This document shows, one piece after another, positions 34,338 to 46,941 of a stretch of DNA of 64,000 nt; position 1 is the stretch's first letter, and every line of letters begins with the position of its first letter. Both the position numbers and the translations under genes were made by a program. The notes below the pieces were generated by a model, which saw only the letters and a list, made by a program, of their open reading frames with translations, searched no databases and had not been told where the DNA came from. Origin of the DNA: Clitopilus passeckerianus. Taxonomy: Eukaryota > Basidiomycota > Agaricomycetes > Agaricales > Entolomataceae. The stretch lies in the NCBI GenBank assembly GCA_944990035.1, contig CALYLX010000084.1:282949-346948 (forward strand), written 5' to 3'.

Positions 34338-37300
34338 CTAAATCTCCTTCGCTTGCTCAGCCTCTTCCCCAACCTCCGCCTTCCCAAAGCTGACTCCCTC
34401 GTCAACACCATGAACGGGCTCAAAATCAACCTCATCCTCCGAATCATCGATCTCCGCGCCTTCAGGACCCAGGAGCCGCTCCAACTCATCTCGCCTCTTC
34501 TCCCACTTCTCCACATCTGCCAGCTTCGCCTCCAAACTAGCAATCTCCCTGTCAATCGTCAATCTCTCCTCTTCAGTTCCAACTTGCATCAAGTTCCATT
34601 CGCCTTGACCTTCTCCAGAGAGGGTCAAGAGATGGGTATGATATTTCATGAGAGAAGGTCTGTAAAATTCAGAGTTAGCTGGCTGATTTGCTCAGCATGA
34701 CAAGGAAAGAAGGACTGACCGGAGAGAGATAGTAATGAGTGTAATCCCAAGCGTCTTTGCATGTTCATACATATGCCCTTCTACATCCGTAGACACGGCA
34801 CTTGTGCATTCTAAGAAAGGTCGATTATCAGCAATCCACCCTTTGTGCAACACATCTCCAAACCGACATACCATCCAAAACCGCAAACTTCGGTCTATGA
34901 TAAAACACCCTCGCCATCCCCATCCTCTGCTTCTCCCCACCACTCAACACGTCCCTCCATTCCTTCCTCGTACTCCACCCACCCTCTCTCTCAGGAAGAT
35001 ATGCCAAAAACACCTTCTCCAAAATCTCCATAACCTCCTCAAGCGTCCTTCCGCTCTCCACAAAATCGGCATACGAATGAGGGTAAATCACTTGATCCAG
35101 CAAGCTCCCCGTCACCATGTACGCTCTCTGCGGGACCACGTACACCGCCTGACGTTCCCTCTTTCCGCCGGGTGCGGTAGGGCAATCTTGTTCACCTGAG
35201 GTGGGTCGAAGGAGATGCGCGTTCGGACCGGAGGGCGCCCAGAGACCAGCAAGGACACGGGCGACGGCAGTTTTGCCTACTCCGTTCGAGCCTGTAATCA
35301 TGAGGTGCATGCCTTCCTTCAGCTCGAGGGACAGGTCCTTGACGAGAGGCGGTGCCAGTCCTTGAGAAGACTTCTCGTCTTTCTCTCCTTCGGATGCATT
35401 GGAGTTGCTGTTGCCTGAGGAAGGCACACAAACGTCGACATCCTTGAAGCTGATCGCGTCTGTCTCTCCGGGCGGTATGGTGTTGACCTGTACCGGCTCC
35501 AGATTATGCAGCGTCGAAAGGAGGGTGTACAACCTCGTCGTTAAACCAGCAAGTTCGAGGAGGTCCTTGTACGCGTACATCAGTCTTCCTCCCGCATCGG
35601 CCAGATTGAGCAGCAGCCGACGGTTCGAGACGTATGCTGTTCACATCCCAAGTCAGCATCTGCATTCCAAGGTAATGGAGCGAAGACAAAACTTACTCTC
35701 CGTCCTTCCAGCAACAGCATCATCTGGCCTCGGCTTCTTCGCCGCCTTTCCATCCTCTCCGTCTCCCCCGAGGACTCGTTTGGTCCGTGTGTACAGGAGC
35801 GGCACAGCAATGAGCCCATAGCCAGCTGCGGACCAGAGGTACTTGATGACGTAGTCTTCGGTCCATTCATAAGCTATGCGAATCTGTGAAGATGATGATC
35901 CGTCAGTATTCGTAGCGGAAAGAAGAGTAGACAGGATAATGAACGGATGCTAGTGGCGAGGTATTGCTACGAACCTTGTATATCGAGTTGACATGCTTGA
36001 TGAGTCGGAGGTAGGCTTTAGACAAGATGTCCTTCTCCCTCAATCCACCATCATAGAAGCTGCACACCAATTAGCTCCGACTGATCAATCGGTGGAAGGT
36101 GGATGAAACACTCACGCAACCTCCTCGCTCTCCCTGCCGACCCTACCCATCCCACTCCTATACTCACTCTCCAACTTCGCCTCCACAGCAGCCAACTTGC
36201 CAAAAGCCGGTGTCACGGCCTTCAAAATGCTGACAGTCGCATAGTAATTCGCGAATAATAATACCGTTCCTCGGAAGCCGAGTGAGCGAGACAGTTGGCC
36301 AGTGAAGATGAACAGGTCAAGCGAGGGTTTGAGGACATTTCCACTTCGGAAGGGGAGAGGGTAAATTAAGGAGGTTTAAGGGCAAATGGAACGGAAGAAA
36401 ACTTACTAAAGAACGGAGAGCGCTTCACACCATGCATCGACGTCGGAGGTAATGTAATGGTCAGCACCTTCAAGCCCCGATCGGTAGTACCGCAGGTCTG
36501 GTGAAGAGGACAGATAAAGGTCGTGAATGTATCGCGTCAAGCGCGTTCGGAGATTTAGCGAGAGTTTCGATTGTAGGTGCCGGATCTGCACATGAAGATT
36601 AGCTATGAACGCAAGGTTGAAGATTAGTATCACATACGAATGAATTGGTAATGGTACTCGGGATGGCTAGGAGGAACCATAGCGCTAGACCTTTCAGGAA
36701 ACCTTTGCCATTGGCACTGACCTATGTCAACCATCAGACCTGTTATAGAACTCATAGTCTCGGAAGCAGGCGTACCAAGTCCCTTGCTATCCGTCCGTCG
36801 AGCTTTGAAACCAAGACACTCAAAACTGTCCGTAGAACGAGGAAGAATGAGTGAAGCACAACAATGCCGGCCTCCTTCGTCCTCAGTGAGGGGAAGGCCA
36901 CCCGGAAGAGGATAGCGTTCAGCTGTTTGAGGAACGCCTTGTTGATGTTCGGCTTTGATTTGGTATCGCCATGTAACGGAGGGAAGAATGGTGCGTCAGA
37001 GGTAAACTTCTCCTTGGGCGTTGGTTGCACGTTGACCTAGATTTCCGTGAGCGGAAGCTTCAGCTGCAGAGGCGGAATTACTTACCCTTGAAACACGATT
37101 CCGGTGAGGAACAAGGATGGTCTTACTTCCATCCTCCTCCTTTTCATACACTTGTTGTAACACTTCATTCAGTTGCTCCTGGCTCAGCCTCTCTCCACGG
37201 AGCACCTTGCTCTTCACGATCTTTGGTATTGAGGCAACTCTTGATCGGAGTATCAGCAGCGTCATAAAGAACACCAACAACGGTGTCCTCGACTTCGGAT

Positions 37301-37340
37301 GCCTTAATGCATCCAAGATTGGTTTTGAGAACGCAGCCAT
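34338..37340 (-). CDS. peroxisomal ABCD-family fatty acyl-CoA half-transporter
   Basis: Ten exons (37340-37086, 37036-36776, 36721-36638, 36585-36407, 36343-36116, 36059-35975, 35883-35697, 35636-34869, 34810-34720, 34659-34338) give 819 aa, all in phase. One membrane domain with about six spans precedes one nucleotide-binding domain. The ABCD EAA-like motif (EEVAFYDGG) is split by an intron. Walker A is GSNGVGKT (about 542-549), the ABC signature is LSGGEKQ (about 657-663), and Walker B is KFAVLDE, completed across the intron 34868-34811. Such half-transporters (PXA1/PXA2, ALDP) pair to import long-chain acyl-CoA into peroxisomes. The C-terminus is extended and acidic, with a helical EEERLTIDREIASLEAKL segment. 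Which of the two yeast paralogues it matches I cannot say. Confidence 0.9.
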
Positions 37341-37652
37341 ATTCTGCTGCTTGACGAAGGATTGAAACGGAAACTATCCGAGTTTGACAACCTCTCAAGT
37401 ATGTATGGCTTGGAGTTCTATCATGTGAAATCAACCCACATGCATCATTAGCTCGGTGCGGGGCTGCCGTACAGAGCGCGGTATCAGATAAGATTAGATC
37501 CCTTGGTTTCGCCGAATCATCACCGTTCCGCAACCGCCAAGTGTACCCTGTTCTTCCAAGGACATGGCTTGTCGTCGGTGTGGATACTTAGACTTCACAT
37601 AACGAAATTATTCTTAATTCTTGCAACAGAAGTGATAGAGCACGCTTCATAG
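37341..37652. other. divergent intergenic region
   Basis: About 310 nt between the ABC transporter start (-) and the first exon I can define of the Cys-rich gene (+). An ATG at 37564 (MACRRC) could be the true start of that gene through an upstream intron. No other feature is seen. Confidence 0.35.
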
Positions 37653-38438
37653 GCTGCCACGTCGGTGCAGCTCGCATCCGCGGTTGCGAACGAGGCTGTT
37701 GTGCATATGGCGAAACCCCTGCTGACATCGAACGGAACGAACGCTTGAATTATCTCAACCTCGCTACATCTTGGAATGAAGACAACTATAAACCAAACGA
37801 CAAGTACTCTACCTATTGTCCACGTCACCAGCCCAATAACGGCCTTCACGCCTGCCTTAATCCGCACCGTCCCAAATACGTCTGCACCGCCTGTCGGAAG
37901 GTCTTCAAGCCCGCCGTCCTGGACAGGAATGACTACGATATTTCCCGTTGGCAGGGATGGTGGGTATCGCCCAAACGAGATGAGATGCCGGAAATCTGGA
38001 AGGCATGGATCGCTTTGGTCGAGAGAAGAAAAGACCCGGAGAGAAGGGCGGAAGTTGATAGGTTGATGGAGTTGGAATATAAGTTATAATAAGGGAGAAA
38101 TCATCACGAGGGAAGAGCGAGAGGCATTAAGGACACTAGCGAACCCGAATCCCGAGTTGTGGAATGAACCAATGCGAACCTCCTGCCCTGGTTGCTCCCA
38201 GGCAGGCACGCCGGTAGGAGGTACCTTCCGAGCTCCAAGGCAGAATGATTGCAAAGGCTGGGAGCGGGTTGAACGACTTCTCAACGAAGGAGAACCCTTC
38301 ACGTATTGCTTGTACGGTGAAGAGGAAGCGGAGGTCCTGAGAGCAGGAGCGGCGGAGAACGCAAGAAGGAAAGGTGCCGAGGCCTGGGCGGAAGAAAAGC
38401 GCAGAAGAATAAAGGCGCTCACCGGTACGATAGTCTAG
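37653..38438 (+). CDS. Cys-rich hypothetical protein, 5' end unresolved
   Basis: The open frame from about 37653 carries several Cys pairs: GCHVGAARIRGCERGCC, YCPRHQPNNGLHAC, and VCTACRKVF. It runs to 38061. A 49 nt GT-AG intron (38062-38110) would remove a TAATAA and join to the second part (38111-38438) with TSCPGCSQAG, NDCKGWERVERLL and YCLYGEEEAE, ending in a basic helical tail. Donor GTTGAT and acceptor CACGAG are weak, so these might instead be two broken halves. The initiator may be the ATG at 37564 via an upstream intron. The spaced Cys/His suggest structural zinc binding; I recognise no family. Confidence 0.5.
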
Positions 38439-39172
38439 ACCAGTGTCGGTACGTTATCTTCAGGACATCCGTAGATTAATACCACCGGAGGTTCCTGGTG
38501 TGAACTTCTGTCGAAATCGCACTGCAATTAGCATATTACTCGGTGACGGACAAAAAATAGAAGAAAATTAGAATCAGTTCTCCGTTCTCGACCCCACACC
38601 ACCGCAACGGTTCCTTTCGTCCAGGACGCGTCTACCAGAAGAGTAGAGTGAGGTCTATGGGTCATCGAGGGGTATTCCTCTACGTAGTAGCGTGAAGTTC
38701 ACATCATTTGAGGTCGAGTGGGGGGAAAGCTTCCAAGAAAACGTGACTATACCTTGAGAACCAGCAGGATATTCAAAAAAGCAATTGTCGAGAAAAATAA
38801 AAGCTCGAAGGATGTATGGTGACCTAGTTTCGCCGTCCATGTCGCTACAAGCTCATGGACGCGTCCAGCAGAAGTTGTTGTTTGGCACTGCCCTATTTGG
38901 TACTTTCATGTTTAACATCCGAGTTCCGACACTGCACTCATTCTCTCGCTCACTGTCATGTAATGGTTCGCGCGATGGGGTTTTCCCTCTCTTTCTTCGG
39001 CAGGCAGTTATCATTCTGCGGTCGTCTAATGCCTAGCTGAAGTTCTTCCGTGCTAAGACTCTCGTCTGCGTCACTCGTTCCGAGGTGGGCTGCTCAAAGA
39101 TGTATCACGTGCGCGAACTTGGAGATCCTCCAGCTTGATTTTTTGACATTTTGCGCCTCTCAAAATTCAAAC
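38439..39172. other. intergenic
   Basis: About 730 nt. No coding pattern, tRNA or repeat recognised. It should include the promoter of the HNH gene. Confidence 0.4.
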
Positions 39173-40354
39173 ATGGATTCTGGACCTCCCCGACTACCAA
39201 GACGCAACGTGGAAGTGTTTGATTCTGATGGAGGCATCATTGCAGGTAAATCTGTCCACTCTACAATTCTATTCGCGCCGTTGAGATAAAAGTCAGGATT
39301 CTGGCAGTATGGCACCCTCCAATGGGACGAGTTTTACAGATACATAAAGGCATTTACAGTGACTATGGCAGCTTGGACAATTTTCGAGTACGATGTGGCG
39401 CAGCAGCAGCACGGGGACCCATGTTCGCCTGGAGCACAGATCGTGCAACCTGGGCATTATATATTGCTCTCCGAGAGTGCGTAAGACATTGACTCACCCA
39501 AGCTTCAGGACTCTAACTTAATCACCAGCCGGTGGTCCTATTCGTGTTGGGCTCGTGCCAACTTCCCCTCGCCCTCGCAGTCTCTCCTATTCTTATACCC
39601 CTGCAAGCGTCAGTGGATGTTCAATCTTCTAAAAAGGATAGTTCGCTTAATTTTCCTACCTCCTCAGGAACCTCATTATCGCACCCGTGGACTTCTCAGA
39701 GACTGTAAATGTCTCATTACGGGCCTTGAAACAGACATCTACAACAGTCGTCTCGGCGCTGCGCATATTTTTCCACGAGCACACGAGCTTGAGGTGCGCC
39801 CTTTGTATCCATTAGATTCCGCTTATACCAACTTGGTCACAGTGGACACGCAAAGGTTACCCTAGCAAGATCACCGATACAGCAGATGAAGCTGTTATGG
39901 GTGGCAAGTCAAAGCTCGACTCAGTGCAGAATTTAATCACAATTCGCAGGGATCTACATGCTTCCTGGAACGTTTACGAGTTTGGAGTAGACCCCAACGT
40001 ATTTTCTATTCCCGGATCCGTATTGTTCCTCCGAGCTTACTCTTTGTGCAGAACAACTACCGTATAACCTCATTTGTCAACTGCAATGATATCAATGGCA
40101 AATATCTCCAGCTCGATCATATTCAAGACCCAACCCTTCGTCCTCTCGATGAGCTATTCGACGATCACTTCATGCAAGGTCTTCTCAGGTATATGAAAGG
40201 AACAGGCGAAGAAGGATGGACGTACGAAGATTATGATGACGCTTTTGGTGATGGTTCCAGTCTATCAAATCCAAAGATTTGGGGAACTAGAGAAGGGAAA
40301 GAGCGATTTGAACTAATACTTACGGATAGATTGTTCGAGCATCGGATCTCATAA
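39173..40354 (+). CDS. HNH-nuclease family protein
   Basis: Six exons (39173-39245, 39297-39476, 39529-39608, 39668-39793, 39843-39998, 40052-40354) give 305 aa in phase. The HNH core reads CKCLITGLETD, then AAHIFPRAHELE, then WTRKGYP, then SVQNLITIRRDLHASWNVYEFGV, then the NNYRITSF strand. This is the layout of a family with many copies in agaricomycete genomes: a Cys pair and the AAHI His, then Asn and RxDLH. The N-terminus has a short strand-rich region (EVFDSDGGIIAGFWQ). Members are predicted metal-dependent nucleases; their biological role in these fungi is unknown. In the usual HNH position N follows as VQN, which is present. Confidence 0.85.
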
Positions 40355-41669
40355 ATTCTTCACGCACCAGGACGTGATGAAAGGAGCTGAATTGTCCGTT
40401 GTACGCTCCAGGGTGGACCTTCTCTCATCACGATTCACGAACAGTGGTCCACGGGTTGGTATACGATCCTTCGGCAAACCAGGACCACTATCAAGTAGTC
40501 CATCCCTTAGCCCGCCGAGAACGGAGTCTAACTTGTTTGAAATATGTTCGGTTGAATTCCAGAGGTGGACCAGACTCTAGGCTAGATTACTGCCACCTAG
40601 AGCAGCATGGTTAGCCAGAGTCCGATGATAGGTACCATCTCAACTCCTGAGGTGACTCGCGTTCAGTATTCCGAGCGATGTATATCGTCATACGCCATAA
40701 TAACCTGCACTCGGGTTCTGCGCCACGTCAGTAGCTAGCTATGACATAGGGGAGCCTCAGGCTGCCTAGCCCAATCTATGATGACTCTGTTCAAAAGCTT
40801 GCCCGAGACTCGTCCCCGAGCTCAGCGCTCATCATGATTGGATCCCAAGATACTTCCCATCGCTGTCAAGCAATCGAACATACCTTCACTATCAAACATA
40901 CCGACAACATACCGATATCATTGCACAGAAATACCAATATGTACAGCTCTGATCTCCAAGTCAGATATACGTAGTTGCATCTCATCTACATGATAGAAGT
41001 TCATCAAACCAAGATATCATACATACCATACCATCTATCTATTTCCATGAAGGCCGGAGCTCAGCTGGATCCCGAGCCTCTCGGCATTAAGCAGTCAATT
41101 TCGAGTGGAAATACGATGGTAGGCCGGGCTATTTCTGAATATGACAAACATCCCGAGATCTCCATGATTTACATGTGCAAGGATGGAAGCCTTGGCTAAA
41201 GTGACTGCGCGTCGGGTGATGACAGATGGATATGCCTGTGGATGTAGTCGGCTCGACAACCCTATGACGTTGGGCCCGCTCTCCTCAACCATCCAATTTA
41301 CGGAGACCCTCTGACGTATTTGTTATTTGGACGAACGTCAGGAAGGATGCTTCTTCAAGTTTCTCGAACATGAGATGTTCTGGAAACTCTGAGCTCTCAC
41401 AATCACGGCCTCACATTGACACACGTGCGTAGAAAGATGAACTTCCAAATATCCAATTAACCCTAAGCTACACGTAAATACTACATAATCATACAGTTTC
41501 GTACAGAAAATAATGCGAATGAGGTGATATAAGTTATATGCGAGTGTAATGTCTACCAAATGCAAGGAACGAAAAGTACCAGAAAACGCAGGGACGGTCT
41601 GATCGACCCATCCCTATCGAGCGAGAAAAAAAGACTCCGAATGAAAAAAGGTTCCAGAGGATGAATCGT
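40355..41669. other. intergenic between convergent genes
   Basis: About 1.3 kb between the HNH stop (+) and the F-box stop (-). A 51-codon frame at 41047-41199 has no motif. I see no repeat with clear boundaries. Confidence 0.4.
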
Positions 41670-43156
41670 TTAACCCAAAAGGTTAGCACGATTCTGCATG
41701 GCGGTCGCAAGAAGTTTGTCATCAGCTGAGCCACCATTGTGGCGATTGCCTCCTGTAGCCGAAACGGATGCAGCCCCTTCCGACTCGCAGTTAGCCTTCT
41801 GCACGACGCTGGACAACTGCAGATCCCGGCAGAATTCCTGGAGGCGCTGGGTCGCTGCCAGGCGTTCGCGTTCCTCGTCTTCGTCGTAGCATGAGAATTC
41901 CGTCGCCGCCACAGAAACGTCAATGCGCTTGAGGTTGGTGTAGAACTCCGGTCCACGCTCCACCTTCAGACTGAGGAATTCCTCCAATGCTGAGCACACG
42001 TCAACAACGTCATCCTCAAAGCATTGCATGGAAAGAGACTCGATAGGTGAGCCAGCGAGGTTGGACATTGTGTCGACGACGCTTTCGATAGGGAAGAATG
42101 GCGTAACATGGAGCTTGCGAAGGCGGGGGAGTGGGGTAACAGTCGGCTTAGCGAAAGCGGAATCGGATACGGAGGTTGCAAGGGAGAACTCGTCAACAGT
42201 GCGCCCAACGGCGGACATTATGCGTTCTATGCAGATACGGTTGAATTCGTCGTTTTCATGATAGCAGCTGCCCAAGTCGACCATCTCGAGATGGCAGCTT
42301 ACGGGCGTCGTCGACCATCGAGGGTCGCCAAGGTGTGTGTCGCGGATCTGGAGCTTACGGAGAGTAGGGATGGTGAGAAGTGAGGGGAGAGAGAGCTCCG
42401 AACCGAGCCTTGGATGCTCGGGGATATCATCGTCGCCAATGACCAGAGGGCAGAAGGGATTAGTGCCTTCAAGTTCTGCAGCGTGGATCCTTGATCGTGA
42501 GATGCGGTCAAGAGAAAGCTGCTCGAGTTTTGGGATGCTTGCAGCGATGGAAACGACTAATCTTTCGCTCCTATAGGAATTTGTCGTCAGCTCCTGGTGA
42601 TCCTAATTTGTAGGTATAATACTTACAATGGCAAGACGTCGTCGGAGGCACAATTTGCAATTGTAAGATTCCTGAGTTCGTTCAGATAGGAGAAAGGCAC
42701 AATGGCGCTTTTGTCCAATGATCCAGCCATGCGAAGGCTGAGCTTCGTAAGGTGAGGTGCGGCAAGGAGGAGAGCAATAAGAGCATCTGCTTGAACTCGA
42801 GGGGTAGGAGGCTGAATTCCAAGCACATCAAAGTGATCCTCGACTGTTGTAGTGCAAACATCCAAATCACGGATATGCTGGCAGTATGCGCGGGGAACGT
42901 TCTCGAGGAACCGTTCAATCTGGTCAAAGTTGCACAACTTGACGGTCTGCCAGATACTGTGAGTTTACATGATAACTCGAGAATATATTTCCCCACAAAC
43001 CTTGAAGGTAGCAGGTACGCAGACTCGGTAAGTCTGTCTGTCCACTCTTGAGAGTGATAGTGTGTCGTTGATATCCAATTGCTCCACGACGGCATATTTC
43101 ATTTCAGTGGGCAACGACTGCCAGAAACATGTTGCGATGGTCGCTGCGGGAGACAT
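41670..43156 (-). CDS. F-box/LRR-like protein
   Basis: Three exons (43156-43001, 42946-42627, 42570-41670) give 458 aa in phase. Residues about 12-50 (FWQSLPTEMKYAVVEQLD, then LSLSRVDRQTYRVCVPATF) are an F-box. Leu-rich repeats follow, e.g. LLAAPHLTKLSLRMAG, LRNLTIANC, IPKLEQLSLDRIS, LPSLLTIPTLRKLQI and LPRLRKLHVTPFF. The first intron may end at either of two nearby AG sites; only GGCAG (42950-42947) keeps phase. The C-terminus is Ser/Gly/Asn-rich. It is probably an SCF adaptor with unknown substrate. An in-frame upstream ATG might extend the N-terminus. Confidence 0.8.
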
Positions 43157-46100
43157 CGTTGGGAAGGTATTGTGAGGTTTGAGGGGAGCAGTGGGGGCGG
43201 AGTGTTTGGTCACTTGTCCCTTGGCTTTTGAAGTAAAATCTGTCCGAAGAGTTCGAGACGGTAAGCGACAAGTTCGGGTCGATCGGATCTGTATGGTTAT
43301 GTTTTGGCCTTCCATCAGTGCAGATTCCCACCCGTGATGGTGTCAATCGGTTGACAGGTGACAGCAGGTCCTGTGCATAGGCCCCTCGTATCTCCAATCG
43401 TTTGTTGCTCCAGCAAAATTCCTCCGTGAGGATGGACGTCACGGACGACCAGTACCCGATACCGCTACTCGGAACATGCAAGCTAGAGTCCATCCTTGCC
43501 CGGTCCAGGAGTGGTCCTTGCTGCGCCAGCACTGGTCAAACTGGCCTATCCATCCAGCATAGCAAATAAGGGATGTTTTGTATTGGAATATCGACGACCC
43601 TAATTGAGTATCTTCATGCTCCCGCCCGTCACGGAACCGCGCCGTCCGTCATCCACGTTTTTAACCATAATCACACACATGGCTCTAGCGAGATCCCAAA
43701 TCCTGCCTCCACAGGCTCGATTTGGATAGCCAGATCCCTTGAAAGACTCCACTCTGGGGAACCATCTATTACAGCTGGAAGCCGAATCGAACTTCAGTGC
43801 TTAGTCCGAACAACATGGATTTACGGTCGTGAAGTCACTGTGCCGAGGATCCTAGCTTAAAGTCATTGCATTACACTCGAGGGCTCGTGCTATGAGGCAA
43901 GCAGAACCCTATTGTCCTTCGTGTTTCAGCATAATGCTGAGAAGGCGTGCATCGCTTGAACCGGGCACTTCGGAATATGCTTCTCAGCACTCCTTCGTAT
44001 CTAGTCTTCTAAGTTCGAGTTTATGCCCTATTCAAGGTGATAGTCGAAACGGTATTCTTGCACACCTTCTCAGTTATCCGAAAGACTCATTCCGCTGATA
44101 TCTATGGGCGCTAGACCGCCATCGTCGGAGCAAAGGCCTCCTGTTCCCATTGGTTCTGTCGTTGTTCACGTTTAAACAACCGACTACTTGTTTCTTTCAT
44201 TTATGCAGCCGGTTATGCTTCCTGACTGATCGTGACGTCTTCCATCTCGAGGAATAATAGATTGGAGAGGCCCATTCTCTCGAACGTCAAGTTGCACAGC
44301 TACGAGGATCCATGAGTTGACCATTTTGGGCAGAAACAACTCTTATCAACTCAATTTGCACAGCAACGCAAGCTTCATTTGACACTTTGTGAGTATCCAT
44401 TCGAACTATTATGCTCCTCGATCGCGTGGGCCCACCTGTCATGGCCCACTAAAGTGTCTCCCCTTCCTATTATCAAGAACATACGCTTCGGCCCTTGCAT
44501 TGATCAGACGGAGAACAAGTTCAACAACACGAACTAAACTCCATTGCGAAAGGTCGGAGCAGCGATCTTTCATAATGTCCCGTCCGACAACTTGAATACG
44601 CTTCTTTTTGAAACTCCCGGGATCGCTCAGCAATGCGTATTGTCGAAGTCAAGCATTCCATTTCGGATGATCCTGCAACGGATTCGCTATGATGTGCGGG
44701 TTCGGAGACTTCAGAGGTCTTTTGTGTGTCGTTCCACGTGGTTATTTGCACAGCATTCAGCTGAAGGACCATAGTCCCCACGTCCCATGTGAGCCATCTG
44801 GGTGAGAATCCTGCATATCAGGAGGTCCTCGAGACCGCCGCCTGATATGAATCGGCGCGAATCGGGGCTAACTCTGGAGATACCATCATATGCAGCCCCG
44901 CAAGCGAATCTCTCCCCCGTTATTTGCCTCCGTTCTAGGACCAGAACTTGCTTTTCACTCTGGATATAGTTGGTTTTAAGCTCATGTGATACGATGGATT
45001 TGAGAAAAGCAGAGTAACCCTCCAGGATCTGAGCCTTTTCGGAGGATGGTGAGGGGCCGGTTATCTATGGCCTCCGTCTGCACGGGTTCGAATCGGAATT
45101 TGAAGGCCTTCGCTCTATGAGCAAATGGAAGCGACGAGAGGGCGTTTTTGTAGCTATGGCCTTGCTATATAGTGTTGTTATGGTTGCTTATTATCGTCTA
45201 TGGACGCTAGGGTACATGACAAGGGCAACATCAAACGCGAGTCGGGAAATGAATCGCAAAGTTGTGGCGTATAGTCCTTAGATTTGCTTAGATTATCTAG
45301 CCACACTTGCAACCCTGTCGCTTGATCAATAACCTTCATTTCGGTGAACAAAACCACATGCTTTGGGGCCTGCCGCAGCATTCTAGAATGAGGACCCAGA
45401 AAGTGTTCAAAACCCTGCGTCTCAACCTCTAAGGCCGCGAATCCGAGTCGCTGATGCCGCCGGCATAAGCAAACGCGGTTCGACAGACCAGCGGTTTCCA
45501 TCGGGTTTCGACCTTCTTCCTGCGGCAGACGTGGCTACCTGATGATATGCGATACCCTGCCGAACCGCTGCTAACTTAGATCTGTCGTTTGTGAAATGAA
45601 AGCCTGGTGTAGCTTGCGAACCCTGACGACAGCTGATCCATGCCGGTGGAGAGTGGCCTAAGTGTTGTAAGTAGGCGCTGGCGGAGATCTCCACCACAGG
45701 GGCAGAAAAACGTGCCCTTCAGGAGAGTCTGTCATATAACCAAATATTTCGGTTTCTCTTATGGTTGGAATTTCAAGCTGTATGGGTCCTTGCAATGCAA
45801 TTAGTCAATCAGAAGTATAATTCTATCCTACCTGAGATCTCACAGCATTCGCTCGGTTCCACACTTGTCCGAGCTCATCAGAAGTATGTACTCTATGTAA
45901 ACCTTTCTTTTGCTGGACTCGCGAATAAACCAAAGGAGTTGGAACATTTGGTTTTACTCTGACTTCTGTCGTCGAGTTATACTCTAACCAGGTACCGGCG
46001 GCAGGGTCTTTTCCTGGGTCTCGCTACATGCGGTGGAAGGTGCCAACGCCGTAGGACCAATAACGTTGTTTGACAACTTCACTCGGGCACGCCCTCATTT

Positions 46101-46941
46101 CTCGTTCGCCATTGGCTGAAGAGAGCCTTTCGATGTGGTTCTACGGCAAGTCGTTTTCCGATTCGGATCCCATAACTGGTTTTACTGGGGGCCGATGGGG
46201 TTTCCGGAAATTGCCTGTTATAGTTACAGTCGCCTCTCGTTATCAAAATCCAAACGGTGCAACCATGTTCCTATGAATTGAGATGAGAGGCACTAGAACC
46301 TCACGGTACCCATATACACCAACAAACGCATCCAGAACTCATACATCTTGTTTTGTCGACGGTAGCATTGTCACTGTGAGAATTGCTGGAGAAATCATTC
46401 CGAAAATGATCTGAAAGACGATAACTGCTCGAGGTCGTGATCTCTTACCACGCTCACGACTTGACTTCTGATATCAGTAACCGCCGGCGACAGATAGCGA
46501 CAGATCCGAAGGCTTCAGCGCTGTCTGTTGCAACACAAACGCTTATATCCGATGAGAAAGCCTCGCCAATGTGTTTGACGAGGCGGTTCACTCGGCATTT
46601 CCTCGAGGGAAGATCACCCACCTAGGCCACCCTACCAAAAATGCCACTGTCAGTGTCATGTGCATATACAATTATTTCAATAGGGATCGTGCCGCAAACA
46701 GATCAACATCTTCGTTCCCATCAGGGAGGTCTGCACACGCGCAACTGGAGTGAATCTGCCGCTACAACGGCCCTGAGATCGAGCTGACATCGATTACCTG
46801 ATGGTGCAAATCGGTGCAAATGGCAGGCACTTGGCTGGAGCTTATAAGTTTGGGAAGATCATGCGGCGGTATGGTCTTTTCCTCCTTTTTACTTCATTTC
46901 GCCTTACCAGCAAGTTTCCACGTCGAGCAGAAAACGCGAAA
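43157..46941. other. 3.8 kb gene-poor stretch
   Basis: No gene, tRNA or intact element could be supported. Many short open frames on both strands carry no motif and have frequent stops. The right part must contain the promoter of the G-alpha gene. A GGTTCGAATC string at 45087 resembles a tRNA B box, but no cloverleaf or A box fits around it. Confidence 0.4.

Noticed and set aside
45080..45110. tRNA gene suggested by GGTTCGAATC
   Set aside because: No A box at proper distance and no acceptor or anticodon stems can be drawn. A similar string at 11445 lies inside a splice-supported coding gene.
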